Assembly (NCBI GenBank): GCA_947304475.1
Contig: CAMZBE010000012.1
Span: forward strand, 1 to 11,722
DNA: 11,722 nucleotides
Origin: an uncultured Clostridia bacterium
GTDB taxonomy: Bacteria > Bacillota > Clostridia > Oscillospirales > CAG-272
Direction: 5' to 3'
Under the pieces are notes generated by a model. The model did no database searches, had not been told where the DNA came from, and saw only the letters and a program-made list of their open reading frames with translations. Of this stretch, positions 5,124 through 11,270 are shown piece after piece (within the stretch, counting starts at the first letter, position 1; the number at the start of each line of letters is the position of its first letter). The position numbers and the translations under genes were made by a program.

Positions 5124-6248
5124 TTAATCTTCGTAAATCTCCGTGATTTCTTTTTTCTTTGCTTCGTATTCTTCTTGCGTGATAATTCCAGAATCGACCA
5201 TTCCTCTCAATTTCTTGAGTGGTTTGAGATCAATTCTCATTTTTTCAAAAACGTCTTTTGAAAGACTGCCTTCGTCGACCAAACTTTTTTGTTCCTTAAG
5301 ATAGTCGATCATCTCATCGAGTGTCATATAATCAATGTTTTGCTGACGATTCTTTTCTTCAACCTCTTTTTTCTTTTTCTCGTAGTCTTCCGTCGAGAGT
5401 ATGCCTGCTTCACACAATTCTTTCAGTTTTACGATGTTTTCGTCGCGAATGATAGACGCGCGGTTCTTCCTTTTTTTGCCTTCAAGTTCGTTTCTCTTCT
5501 TCTCGTAGTCTTCTTCCGACAGGAAACCCGCGTCGAACAGGTCTTTCAGTTTTTTGATGTTTGCGTCAATGTCATCGTCGGATTGTGTTCGCTCTTTTTG
5601 TCTGGCAAATTCCTGCACCTTTTCTTCGTACTGTTTTTCCGGCAGTATACCCGCGTCGACCAGTTCCTTCATTTTTTGTAGCGTTACGTCCGTTTTATCA
5701 ACGCGTGTTGGCGCTACGAGCAGCGTTTTTCGGTGTGTCATTCCAAGATGTATCGCACTGCTACCGGCAAGAATCCCGCCGATCAGCATCAAGATGGGAC
5801 CGGCTGAGATCGTGCATTTCACGAAATAATTCGTTACTCCGCTGCTGTACCTTCTCGCCATCCCGATCGCGAAGGTGAAAACGAGGATCGCGGCAACGAC
5901 GGTCAGGCAGCCGACTAAAGCCACGAACATATTGAGTTCCTTGATCCCGCGTACCTTCACGACGATGAAGAGGACGGTTACGACAATCGCGAGGATGAAG
6001 GTCGCCCAAGCGAAAAAATTGGTGGCGGCAAAGCCCTCGAACGATACGTCATATTCATCCAGAGTCTTGTTTGCGTAGTCAATATCGGCAAGGGTGGAGT
6101 AAGCAACGACTGTCAAGCCGAGGGCGGTGGTTTCCGTCTTCAGAAAACTTCCGAACATACCGGCAACAGTCAGCACGAGTCCTACAATAATCAACACGCT
6201 GAGAACAAGGTTTTTCGTGTCCGAAGTGCTTTTAATAGTTGATCCCAT
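5124..6248 (-). CDS. Four-helix membrane protein with five C-terminal SHOCT-like repeats, paralogue 4
   Basis: A 374-residue protein in two parts. Residues 1-170 are a tetraspan domain (helices about 14-36, 78-98, 105-130 and 147-170) closely related to the protein at 3749. Residues 189-371 are charged and hold five copies of a short motif of the form LKxLxDAGILSxEDYExKKxE: about 189-214, 230-256, 271-298, 316-340 and 343-371. This matches the SHOCT (short C-terminal) domain, usually found singly at protein C termini and thought to mediate oligomerisation or interaction. The tail should be cytoplasmic if both termini are inside. Start ATG has AAGGAG 8 nt upstream. The repeat part is AT-richer than the surroundings (24 G+C of 60 at 5161-5220). 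It is divergent from an XRE regulator and has a full-consensus -35 overlain by operator-like palindromes. Function unknown. Confidence 0.85.
   Translation of the reverse strand: MGSTIKSTSDTKNLVLSVLIIVGLVLTVAGMFGSFLKTETTALGLTVVAYSTLADIDYANKTLDEYDVSFEGFAATNFFAWATFILAIVVTVLFIVVKVRGIKELNMFVALVGCLTVVAAILVFTFAIGMARRYSSGVTNYFVKCTISAGPILMLIGGILAGSSAIHLGMTHRKTLLVAPTRVDKTDVTLQKMKELVDAGILPEKQYEEKVQEFARQKERTQSDDDIDANIKKLKDLFDAGFLSEEDYEKKRNELEGKKRKNRASIIRDENIVKLKELCEAGILSTEDYEKKKKEVEEKNRQQNIDYMTLDEMIDYLKEQKSLVDEGSLSKDVFEKMRIDLKPLKKLRGMVDSGIITQEEYEAKKKEITEIYED
5136..5684 (-). repeat. Region encoding five tandem SHOCT-like repeats
   Basis: Each unit is about 26-29 residues with a helix, a DAG[IF]L turn and a second helix ending in YExK. 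Copies 1-3 begin at a regular spacing of about 41 residues with Lys/Glu/Arg-rich linkers; copy 4 is degenerate (VDEGSLSKDVFEK) and copy 5 follows with almost no linker. The repeat is at protein level; the DNA copies are diverged. Confidence 0.75.
5865..6041 (-). repeat. Inverted paralogous segment, minus-strand copy (partner 3920-4096)
   Basis: The reverse-orientation partner of the segment inside the 3749 gene. Two such copies facing each other about 1.8 kb apart could recombine and invert the DNA between them, which includes the gene at 4385. Confidence 0.75.
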
Positions 6249-6280
6249 TCGCTTTGCTCCTTTTTACCATTAATAAACAA

Positions 6281-6309
6281 AGTATAACCTAATTCAGGTT
6301 AAATGTCAA
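6281..6309 (-). promoter_or_regulatory. Promoter of the SHOCT-repeat membrane gene
   Basis: On the minus strand TTGACA (6304-6309) and TATACT (6281-6286) are separated by exactly 17 bp. The spacer is almost entirely filled by an inverted repeat (6286-6300), so a protein bound there would block RNA polymerase. Leader about 30 nt. Confidence 0.85.
6286..6300. promoter_or_regulatory. Operator candidate O1, within the membrane gene promoter
   Basis: AACCTAATTCAGGTT is a 15-bp inverted repeat (arms AACCT/AGGTT) lying between the -35 and -10 boxes and touching the -10. It shares the pattern AAYCTRAWWCAGRTT with O2 at 6311-6325. The adjacent XRE protein is the obvious candidate binder; binding is inferred. 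Confidence 0.65.
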
Positions 6310-6310
6310 T

Positions 6311-6325
6311 AATCTGAAACAGATT
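6311..6325. promoter_or_regulatory. Operator candidate O2, between the divergent genes
   Basis: AATCTGAAACAGATT is a 15-bp inverted repeat (arms AATCTG/CAGATT around AAA), same length and pattern as O1 and 25 bp from it start to start. A further half-site AATCT follows at 6326-6330. It lies immediately upstream of the -35 of the membrane gene and upstream of the XRE gene leader, so it could serve both. Confidence 0.65.
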
Positions 6326-6366
6326 AATCTATAAAAGAAAGATATGATGAAAAGGGGGACGCCGAT

Positions 6367-6596
6367 ATGTATCCGCGGATCCGGGATTTGCGGGAAGACC
6401 ACGACCTGAACCAGACGCAGGTCGCCAAGATGCTCGGAATGTCGCAGACCGGTTACTCCAAATATGAGACGGGTAAGAACGATATACCGACCGCCGTTCT
6501 CATCAAACTTGCCCGCTATTACGGGACGAGCATTGATTATCTGCTCTGCGAGACCGACGATCCGCAACCGAACCGCTTTTTTTCGAGAAGAAATGA
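6367..6596 (+). CDS. XRE-family helix-turn-helix regulator (3' end uncertain, possible frameshift)
   Basis: A small Cro/CI-type DNA-binding protein. Residues about 5-60 form the five-helix HTH: LREDHDLNQTQVAKMLGMSQTGYSKYETGKNDIPTAVLIKLARYYGTSIDYLL in pattern, with the recognition helix in MSQTGYSKYE and the terminal SIDYLL typical of clostridial XRE repressors. The ATG has AAGGGGG about 8 nt upstream. In the unbroken frame the protein would continue to 6759 (130 residues), straight through a GC hairpin and T-run at 6600-6626. A one-base slip at the T7 run (6577-6583) into the -1 frame ends the gene at a TGA (6594-6596), just before that terminator, giving about 76 residues, a usual size. The end given here assumes the slip. 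Probable repressor of the divergent membrane gene and of itself. Confidence 0.75.
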
Positions 6597-6599
6597 CCG

Positions 6600-6626
6600 C
6601 CCCGCCGCCGCGGGGTGTTTTCTTTT
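6600..6626 (+). terminator. Intrinsic terminator of the XRE gene
   Basis: CCCCGC (6600-6605) pairs with GCGGGG (6610-6615) around CGCC, followed by TGTTTTCTTTT. It begins 4 nt after the TGA reached in the shifted frame. Confidence 0.75.
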
Positions 6627-6744
6627 GTCGTGTCCGTTCCAATTCTTCCTAAAAGGGGAAGGCAAGACGACCGCCTTTTTGGAGAGCCGGTTGATAAATG
6701 CAGTATGGACCATAGGACCGCGTGGTAAGGTACGAGTTGCGCTG

Positions 6745-6796
6745 ACTTCATTCCCATAATGAAGTTCTTTGCTCCGCTTTCTTTCAAGAAAGCGGA
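6745..6796. repeat. Pair of palindromic hairpins in intergenic DNA
   Basis: ACTTCATT (6745-6752) pairs with AATGAAGT (6758-6765), and CCGCTTTCTT (6774-6783) pairs with AAGAAAGCGG (6786-6795) over a 2-nt loop, extending by one pair to 6773/6796. Together they look like a short interspersed palindromic element rather than coding DNA. The rest of 6627-6817 shows no supportable gene; copies elsewhere in the genome are needed to call it a repeat family. Confidence 0.4.
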
Positions 6797-6817
6797 CGTG
6801 CTCCTTAATATTCCTTG

Positions 6818-6846
6818 TTGACTTTCCCCGAAAAAGGGTATATAAT
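6818..6846 (+). promoter_or_regulatory. Promoter of the exporter/RNase III operon
   Basis: TTGACT (6818-6823), 17-bp spacer, TATAAT (6841-6846): a near-perfect sigma-A promoter. The expected transcript start near 6853 leaves a leader of about 25 nt before the ATG at 6878. Confidence 0.88.
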
Positions 6847-6877
6847 CAATGAAGAAAAAAGAAAGGACGGGCGGGAA

Positions 6878-7675
6878 ATGGAAAACGAGCATAACGTCCA
6901 CCGTTTTGAAGGTGAGAGCGAAGCGGACTTTCTGCTCCGAACGGCGCTTGACGTTGCGGCGCTGACGCTGCGTTCGGGCGGCGAGATCCACCGCGTCGAA
7001 GAGACGATCCAACGGATCTGCGCCGCGTTCGGCGCGGAGCACACCGAGGTTTTCGCGATCCATTCACAGATCATCGCGTCGGTGCGCATGAAGGACGGCG
7101 CCTACTCCTCGCAGGTGCGCCGCATTTACGAGTCTGACAACCGATTTGCCCGGCTCGACCGGATCAACCAGATCTCCCGCTCCCTTTGCCTCGGCAAAAT
7201 GACGCTTGAAGAGGCGCAGGAAGAGATCGCGCGGGCGAAGGGCATCACGCCCTATCCCGTGTGGATGCTCCCGATCGCGTCGGCGCTCGGGGCGGGCGGT
7301 CTTTCGTTTCTGTTCGGTGCGGGGATCCGCGACGCGCTCTGCGCGGGGCTGGTCGGGTTTCTCGTCACGCTGCTCGGGCTTCTGATCCCGAAGAACGGCA
7401 ACGTCTTCCTTGAAATGGTGCTGCGGTCGTTCGCGATCGGGGTTCTTTCGCGTGCGCTGGTCATGATCGGCGCGGGGCAGGACGCCGGCAAAATCATCAT
7501 CGGCGCGATCATGCTGTTGGTTCCGGGCGTTTCGTTCGGCAACGCGATGCGCGACCTGCTTGGCGGCGACACCCTGTCGGGTACGCTCGGTATCGTCCGG
7601 AGCATCCTGCTCGCCGCGTCGATCGCCTTCGGTCTGTTCGTCGCGACGGCGGTAACGGGAGGTGCGGTGCTATGA
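6878..7675 (+). CDS. ThrE/YjjP-type exporter, N-terminal subunit (DUF1212)
   Basis: A 265-residue protein of the threonine/serine exporter family (PF06738). The soluble N-terminal region holds the family signature LRSGGEIHRVEETI (31-44) and continues to about residue 120; the rest is hydrophobic with about five helices and contains the conserved PGVSFGNAMRDLLGGD block near the end. In Corynebacterium ThrE this part is fused to a second half; here, as in E. coli YjjP/YjjB, the halves are separate genes. Such proteins export small amino acids (ThrE) or succinate (YjjPB); the substrate here is not determinable. The ATG at 6878 is preferred over an in-frame TTG at 6815, which lies upstream of the promoter -10. 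The stop overlaps the next start (ATGA), so equimolar production is expected. Confidence 0.9.
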   Translation: MENEHNVHRFEGESEADFLLRTALDVAALTLRSGGEIHRVEETIQRICAAFGAEHTEVFAIHSQIIASVRMKDGAYSSQVRRIYESDNRFARLDRINQISRSLCLGKMTLEEAQEEIARAKGITPYPVWMLPIASALGAGGLSFLFGAGIRDALCAGLVGFLVTLLGLLIPKNGNVFLEMVLRSFAIGVLSRALVMIGAGQDAGKIIIGAIMLLVPGVSFGNAMRDLLGGDTLSGTLGIVRSILLAASIAFGLFVATAVTGGAVL

Positions 7676-8151
7676 TCGACTTTTTGATCCTGTTTGCCGC
7701 GGTCATGGTCGGCACGCTCGGCTTTGCCGTCATTTTCGGCGTTCAACCCAAACACCTCGCCCCGGCAACCTTGCTCGGCGGTCTAACTTACGCGGTCTTC
7801 TATCTCGTCGATCTGCTCACGCCCGACCTCTTCCTCTCGAACCTCGCCGCCGCCTTCTTTGCCGGCGTCGCCGCCTTTGCCCTCGCGGTCTGGTACCGCA
7901 CGCCCGCCGTCACGTTCTCGGCGCTTGCCGTGATCCCGCTGGTCCCCGGCGGCGCGCTCTACTCCATGATGTACGGTTTGATCGCGGACGACTCGGCGCG
8001 TTTCCGCGAGCAGGGCGGCGTGGCTCTGCGCGTCGGTCTCGGCATCGCCGCCGGGATCGTGTTCAGCAGCACGGTGATCGGACTGATCCGCCCGCATCTG
8101 CATCGGTTCGGCACACCGAAGAAAGCCGGACGGGGGGAGAACGGGAAATGA
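7672..8151 (+). CDS. ThrE/YjjB-type exporter, C-terminal subunit (DUF3815)
   Basis: A 159-residue integral membrane protein with about five helices, corresponding to the second half of ThrE and to E. coli YjjB (PF12821). The conserved block ALAVIPLVPGGALYSMMYG (around 84-102) carries the family Pro-Gly-Gly motif that mirrors the LVPGVSFG motif in its partner. It starts within the stop of the first subunit and ends within the start of the RNase III gene, both ATGA overlaps, so the three genes are translationally coupled. The two membrane proteins most likely form one transporter in the cytoplasmic membrane. Confidence 0.88.
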   Translation: MIDFLILFAAVMVGTLGFAVIFGVQPKHLAPATLLGGLTYAVFYLVDLLTPDLFLSNLAAAFFAGVAAFALAVWYRTPAVTFSALAVIPLVPGGALYSMMYGLIADDSARFREQGGVALRVGLGIAAGIVFSSTVIGLIRPHLHRFGTPKKAGRGENGK

Positions 8152-8927
8152 AGAACAAACTTGCTGTTCTTGCTCCGAGCGACGGGGAACTCGCCGCGAT
8201 CGAACGGGCGATCGGCTATACCTTCCGCGACCGCACCCTGCTTCGGCAGGCGTTCACCCGCCGTTCCTACACCGAGGAATTCGAGGCGAAAAACAAGCGT
8301 CCCGCCCCCGTCGAATGCAACGAGGTCCCCGAGACGCTCGGCGACGCGGTGCTCTCCGCCGCGCTTCTGACCATTCTCTTCCGCCGTCACGGTAAAGTGA
8401 CCGGACGTGGGTACGAAGCCGACTTCGGCGAGGGGGTTTTTACCGAGATTAAGAAAAATCTCTCGGACAAGACCGCGCTTTCGCAGATCATCGACGGACT
8501 GAAAACCGAGGACGGAACCCCGTTTGCCGTCCTTCTAACCGTTTCGGACGGCGACCGCTCGAGCGGGAATTACAACTCCCCGTCCCCCAAAGAGGATCTG
8601 TTCGAGAGCATAATCGGCGCCGTCGCCCTGGACTGCGGAATGGACTTTTCGGTGATCGTGCCGCTGGTCGAACGGCTGGACGATCCCGACCGCCTGACCG
8701 TCGCGCTCCCCGGAAAGGACGCCGTCACCCGCCTTAAGGAACTCTGCGAGGCGAAGAAGTGGACGCTCGACTATCCCGAACTTGCGCAGACCGGTCCCGA
8801 TCACGCCCCGGTCTTTACCGTCGGATGCGTCGTCAACGGAAAGCGCGTTGCCACCGGAAGCGGTACGAGAAAGGCAGCCGCCAAATTCGAGGCTGCAAGT
8901 GCGGCGTTAAAGAAAATGGGATTGTAA
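8148..8927 (+). CDS. Divergent ribonuclease III (RNase III domain plus dsRBD)
   Basis: A 259-residue protein with the two domains of bacterial RNase III, which cuts double-stranded RNA in rRNA processing and mRNA turnover. The RNase III signature is present but altered: NEVPETLGDAVL (58-69) instead of the usual NERLEFLGDSVL, keeping Glu59, Glu62 and Asp66. The second acidic pair is Asp150 and Glu153 in EDLFESIIGAV, with Glu100 a likely further ligand, so catalysis should be retained. Residues about 190-257 form a dsRNA-binding domain ending in GSGTRKAAAKFEAASAAL. The neighbours (an exporter pair) differ from the usual rnc context, and the divergence suggests a second RNase III or a fast-evolving lineage; symbol withheld. 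The ATG overlaps the previous stop, and two hairpins follow the stop. Confidence 0.85.
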   Translation: MKNKLAVLAPSDGELAAIERAIGYTFRDRTLLRQAFTRRSYTEEFEAKNKRPAPVECNEVPETLGDAVLSAALLTILFRRHGKVTGRGYEADFGEGVFTEIKKNLSDKTALSQIIDGLKTEDGTPFAVLLTVSDGDRSSGNYNSPSPKEDLFESIIGAVALDCGMDFSVIVPLVERLDDPDRLTVALPGKDAVTRLKELCEAKKWTLDYPELAQTGPDHAPVFTVGCVVNGKRVATGSGTRKAAAKFEAASAALKKMGL

Positions 8928-8932
8928 AACAC

Positions 8933-8960
8933 AACGGGCGCGCCTGCGGGCGCGCCCGTT
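8933..8960. terminator. Long GC hairpin after the RNase III gene
   Basis: A perfect 12-bp stem, AACGGGCGCGCC (8933-8944) with GGCGCGCCCGTT (8949-8960), loop TGCG. On the plus strand it is followed only by CTTTA; on the minus strand by TGTGTTTTAC, so it may act mainly to stop transcripts from manA. Confidence 0.6.
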
Positions 8961-8970
8961 CTTTATGACG

Positions 8971-8999
8971 GAGCCGCCCCGAAGGGCGGCTCGTTTTTT
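8971..8999 (+). terminator. Intrinsic terminator of the exporter/RNase III operon
   Basis: GAGCCGCCC (8971-8979) pairs with GGGCGGCTC (8984-8992) around CGAA, followed by G and TTTTTT (8994-8999). Standard strong terminator on the plus strand. Confidence 0.9.
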
Positions 9000-9039
9000 G
9001 CGTATTGCGGGACGCGTCGTTTGTGCGAAAAGAACGACG

Positions 9040-10011
9040 TCATTCTCCCCTCGGGCACGAAAGGAGAAGCGTTCCGTTTCCGTTCACCGCAGGCGAGGAC
9101 GTCCCCGCGGGGAGTAGGACGCTGTCGCCCGCGCGGCATTCGACTTTTTCGCCCGAACCCGAGACCGTGACCGAGCCGCTCAGCACGAGCAGATGCGTGA
9201 AGCGGTCGGCGGGGACCGGAAGGGCGGTCGGAGCGGAGATTTGCAGGCGCGAGACCTCGAAATAGCGGCAGTTGACCAGCGTTTCACCCGGAAGAAGGGA
9301 GGACTTGCCCTCGAATCGGATCGCGTCGCACTCGCCGTCGGCGAAGGGACGCACCACGTCGAGCGCCTCTTTGATATGAAGCGGGCGGAGATTGCCGTTC
9401 TTGTCGCGGCGGTCGTAGTCCCAGACGCGGTAGGTCGTGTCGCAGTTCTGCTGTACCTCGGCGATCAGGATCCCGCCGCCGATGGCGTGGAGCATCCCCG
9501 AAGGGATGAAGAAGACGTCGCCGGGCTTCACCGGGACGCGTTTCACGACCGCGTCGTATTTCTTTTCCGCGACGGCGATCGAGAAGGCGGATCGTCCGAC
9601 GCCGTCGGCAAGCCCCATCACGAGTTGGGCGCCGGGCTCGGCGTCGATCACCACCCACATCTCGGTTTTGCCGTTCCCGACGCCGTGCGCCTTGGCGTAG
9701 GCGTCGTCGGGGTGAACCTGCACCGAGAGGGGAGTCTCTGCGTCGATCAGTTTGATCAGCAGGGGGAAGGTTTTTCCGTCGTAGCCGGGTGAGACCGCGC
9801 CGGAGCCCATTTCGGCAAGGCAGTCCGAGAGCGGGCGTCCCGCCCCCGCACCGTTTTCAACCAGGTTGGTCGCCCCGTCGCGTACCGAGAGTTCCCAACT
9901 CTCGGCGACGGCGTCGAAATCGGCTTTTTTACCGTAGTCGTTTTTTAAGCGCGTACCGCCCCAGATGGCGGCTTTCGGGATCCCGGTCAGTTTCAGAGGA
10001 TAGCGTTTCAT
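9040..10011 (-). CDS. manA: Mannose-6-phosphate isomerase, class I
   Basis: A 323-residue zinc enzyme interconverting mannose 6-phosphate and fructose 6-phosphate, a cupin-fold protein of the size of the Bacillus-type ManA. Visible features: IWGG near the start (16-19), LSVQVHPDD (95-103) with metal ligands Gln98 and His100, KTEMWVV with Glu117, the GDVFFIPSGMLHAIGGG block with His175, and the active-site TTYRVWDYDR segment (192-201). The ATG at 10009-10011 overlaps the rhaA stop (ATGA); an open frame extending further upstream lies inside rhaA and is ignored. The overlap with rhaA places it in the rhamnose operon, so it may work with deoxy-hexose or mannose-containing glycan breakdown. A broader sugar-phosphate substrate is possible, but the conserved ligands support the standard reaction. 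Confidence 0.92.
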   Translation of the reverse strand: MKRYPLKLTGIPKAAIWGGTRLKNDYGKKADFDAVAESWELSVRDGATNLVENGAGAGRPLSDCLAEMGSGAVSPGYDGKTFPLLIKLIDAETPLSVQVHPDDAYAKAHGVGNGKTEMWVVIDAEPGAQLVMGLADGVGRSAFSIAVAEKKYDAVVKRVPVKPGDVFFIPSGMLHAIGGGILIAEVQQNCDTTYRVWDYDRRDKNGNLRPLHIKEALDVVRPFADGECDAIRFEGKSSLLPGETLVNCRYFEVSRLQISAPTALPVPADRFTHLLVLSGSVTVSGSGEKVECRAGDSVLLPAGTSSPAVNGNGTLLLSCPRGE

Positions 10012-11249
10012 CTCTTCGACAAAACCTCTTTCTCGTATTTCTTGACCTCGTTCAGCCATCCTTCGCGGACCGGCACGCCTGAGATCTCGCAGAAGTAATC
10101 CCATACGTCGGCAAAGGGATAAGATTTCAGTTCCTCGGAGAGCGCGAGCCGAGTGGTGTAGTCGCCCGCCAGTTCGGCGTTCTTCAGCGTATCGAACGGC
10201 GTCAGAAGCGAACGGAGCAGCGCCTTCTGCATATTGCGTGTACCGATTACCCAGGCGGCGACGCGGTTGATCGACGCGTCGAAGTAGTCGAGCCCGACGT
10301 GGGTGCGCGCGACCAGTCCCGTCCGCGTCAGCGCGTCGGCGATGGCGTTCAGTTCGTCGTCAAAGATCACGACGTGGTCGCTGTCCCAACGGACCGGGCG
10401 GCTGACGTGCAGGAGCAGTTCCTTGGTGAAGAGCAGAACCGACGAGATCTTATCCGAGATGACCTCGGTCGGGTGGAAATGTCCCGCGTCGAGCGTATAG
10501 GCGATGCCGCGCGACACGGCGTAGCCCATCGAAAACTCGTGGGACGCGACGGTGTAGGATTCCGCCCCGATCCCGAAAACCTTGGATTCGAGCGCGTCGA
10601 GATGGCAGGCGGGATCGAGTTTCTCCGCGATCACTTTGTCAAGCGCTTCCGCCATCCGGCGGCGCGGCGCCTCGCGGTCGAAGGGAATATCCTTGTACCC
10701 GTCGGGGAACCAGAGGTTCATCACGCTCTTGGTGCCGAGCGAACGCCCGAAATACTCGCTGATCTTCCGGGACTTTTTGCAGTGTTCGATCCAGAAATCG
10801 CGCACGGTCGGATCGGACGACGAGATGGTGAAGCCGGTGTCCGCCATCGGGTGCGAGAAGCAGGTCGGGTTAAAGTCCAGCCCCATGCCGCGCTCCTTCG
10901 CCCAGTCCACCCAGGACGCGAAGTGCCTGGGTTCGAGGTCGGTAAGGTCAACCTTCTCGTCGGTGTCGGCGTAGATGGCGTGCAGGTTCAGCCGCATCTT
11001 GCCGGGGATCAGCGAGAGCGCCTCGTCAAGGTCGGCGCGCAACTGTGCCGGGGTGGTCGCCCTGCCGGGATAGTTCCCGGTGGTCTGGATCCCGCCCGAA
11101 AGCGCGACGTCCCGGAAGAGGAACCCGAGCACGTCGTCGCCCTGCCAGCAGTGCAGGGAGATCGGAATATTTTTCAGGGTTTCGATCGCGCGGTCGACGT
11201 CGACGCCGATCCCGGCGTAGAGTTCTTTCGCTTCTTGATAACGGTTCAT
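10008..11249 (-). CDS. rhaA: L-rhamnose isomerase
   Basis: A 413-residue TIM-barrel enzyme converting L-rhamnose to L-rhamnulose, the first step of rhamnose catabolism in the cytoplasm. It is recognised throughout by blocks such as SLHCWQGDDVLGF (31-43), GGIQTTGNYPG (52-62), LDFNPTCFSHP (124-134), SVMNLWFPDG (175-184), LDAGHFHPTE (253-262) and RWDSDHV (287-293). Likely metal ligands, by correspondence to the E. coli enzyme with a constant offset of 13, are Glu221, Asp254, His281 and Asp321. Length is close to the E. coli protein. The ATG has AGGAGAA about 6 nt upstream. It follows rhaB by 21 bp and overlaps manA by 4 bp. Confidence 0.97.
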   Translation of the reverse strand: MNRYQEAKELYAGIGVDVDRAIETLKNIPISLHCWQGDDVLGFLFRDVALSGGIQTTGNYPGRATTPAQLRADLDEALSLIPGKMRLNLHAIYADTDEKVDLTDLEPRHFASWVDWAKERGMGLDFNPTCFSHPMADTGFTISSSDPTVRDFWIEHCKKSRKISEYFGRSLGTKSVMNLWFPDGYKDIPFDREAPRRRMAEALDKVIAEKLDPACHLDALESKVFGIGAESYTVASHEFSMGYAVSRGIAYTLDAGHFHPTEVISDKISSVLLFTKELLLHVSRPVRWDSDHVVIFDDELNAIADALTRTGLVARTHVGLDYFDASINRVAAWVIGTRNMQKALLRSLLTPFDTLKNAELAGDYTTRLALSEELKSYPFADVWDYFCEISGVPVREGWLNEVKKYEKEVLSKR

Positions 11250-11270
11250 AACGATTTCTCCTGTTCGTTT

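Noticed and set aside
6330..6348. TATAAA or TATGAT as the -10 of the XRE promoter
   Set aside because: Neither has a -35 at a suitable distance, and the second would place the transcript start within the ribosome binding site; the promoter is left unassigned.
6597..6759. C-terminal extension of the XRE protein in the unshifted frame
   Set aside because: Encoded by a terminator hairpin and low-complexity intergenic DNA; no conserved features.
9015..9039. Hairpin just after the manA stop as its terminator
   Set aside because: The 7-bp stem has an 11-nt loop and no T-tract follows on the minus strand.
9193..9792. Open frame on the plus strand within manA
   Set aside because: Opposite strand of a confidently identified gene; repetitive Val/Gly/Asp/His composition, no ribosome binding site.
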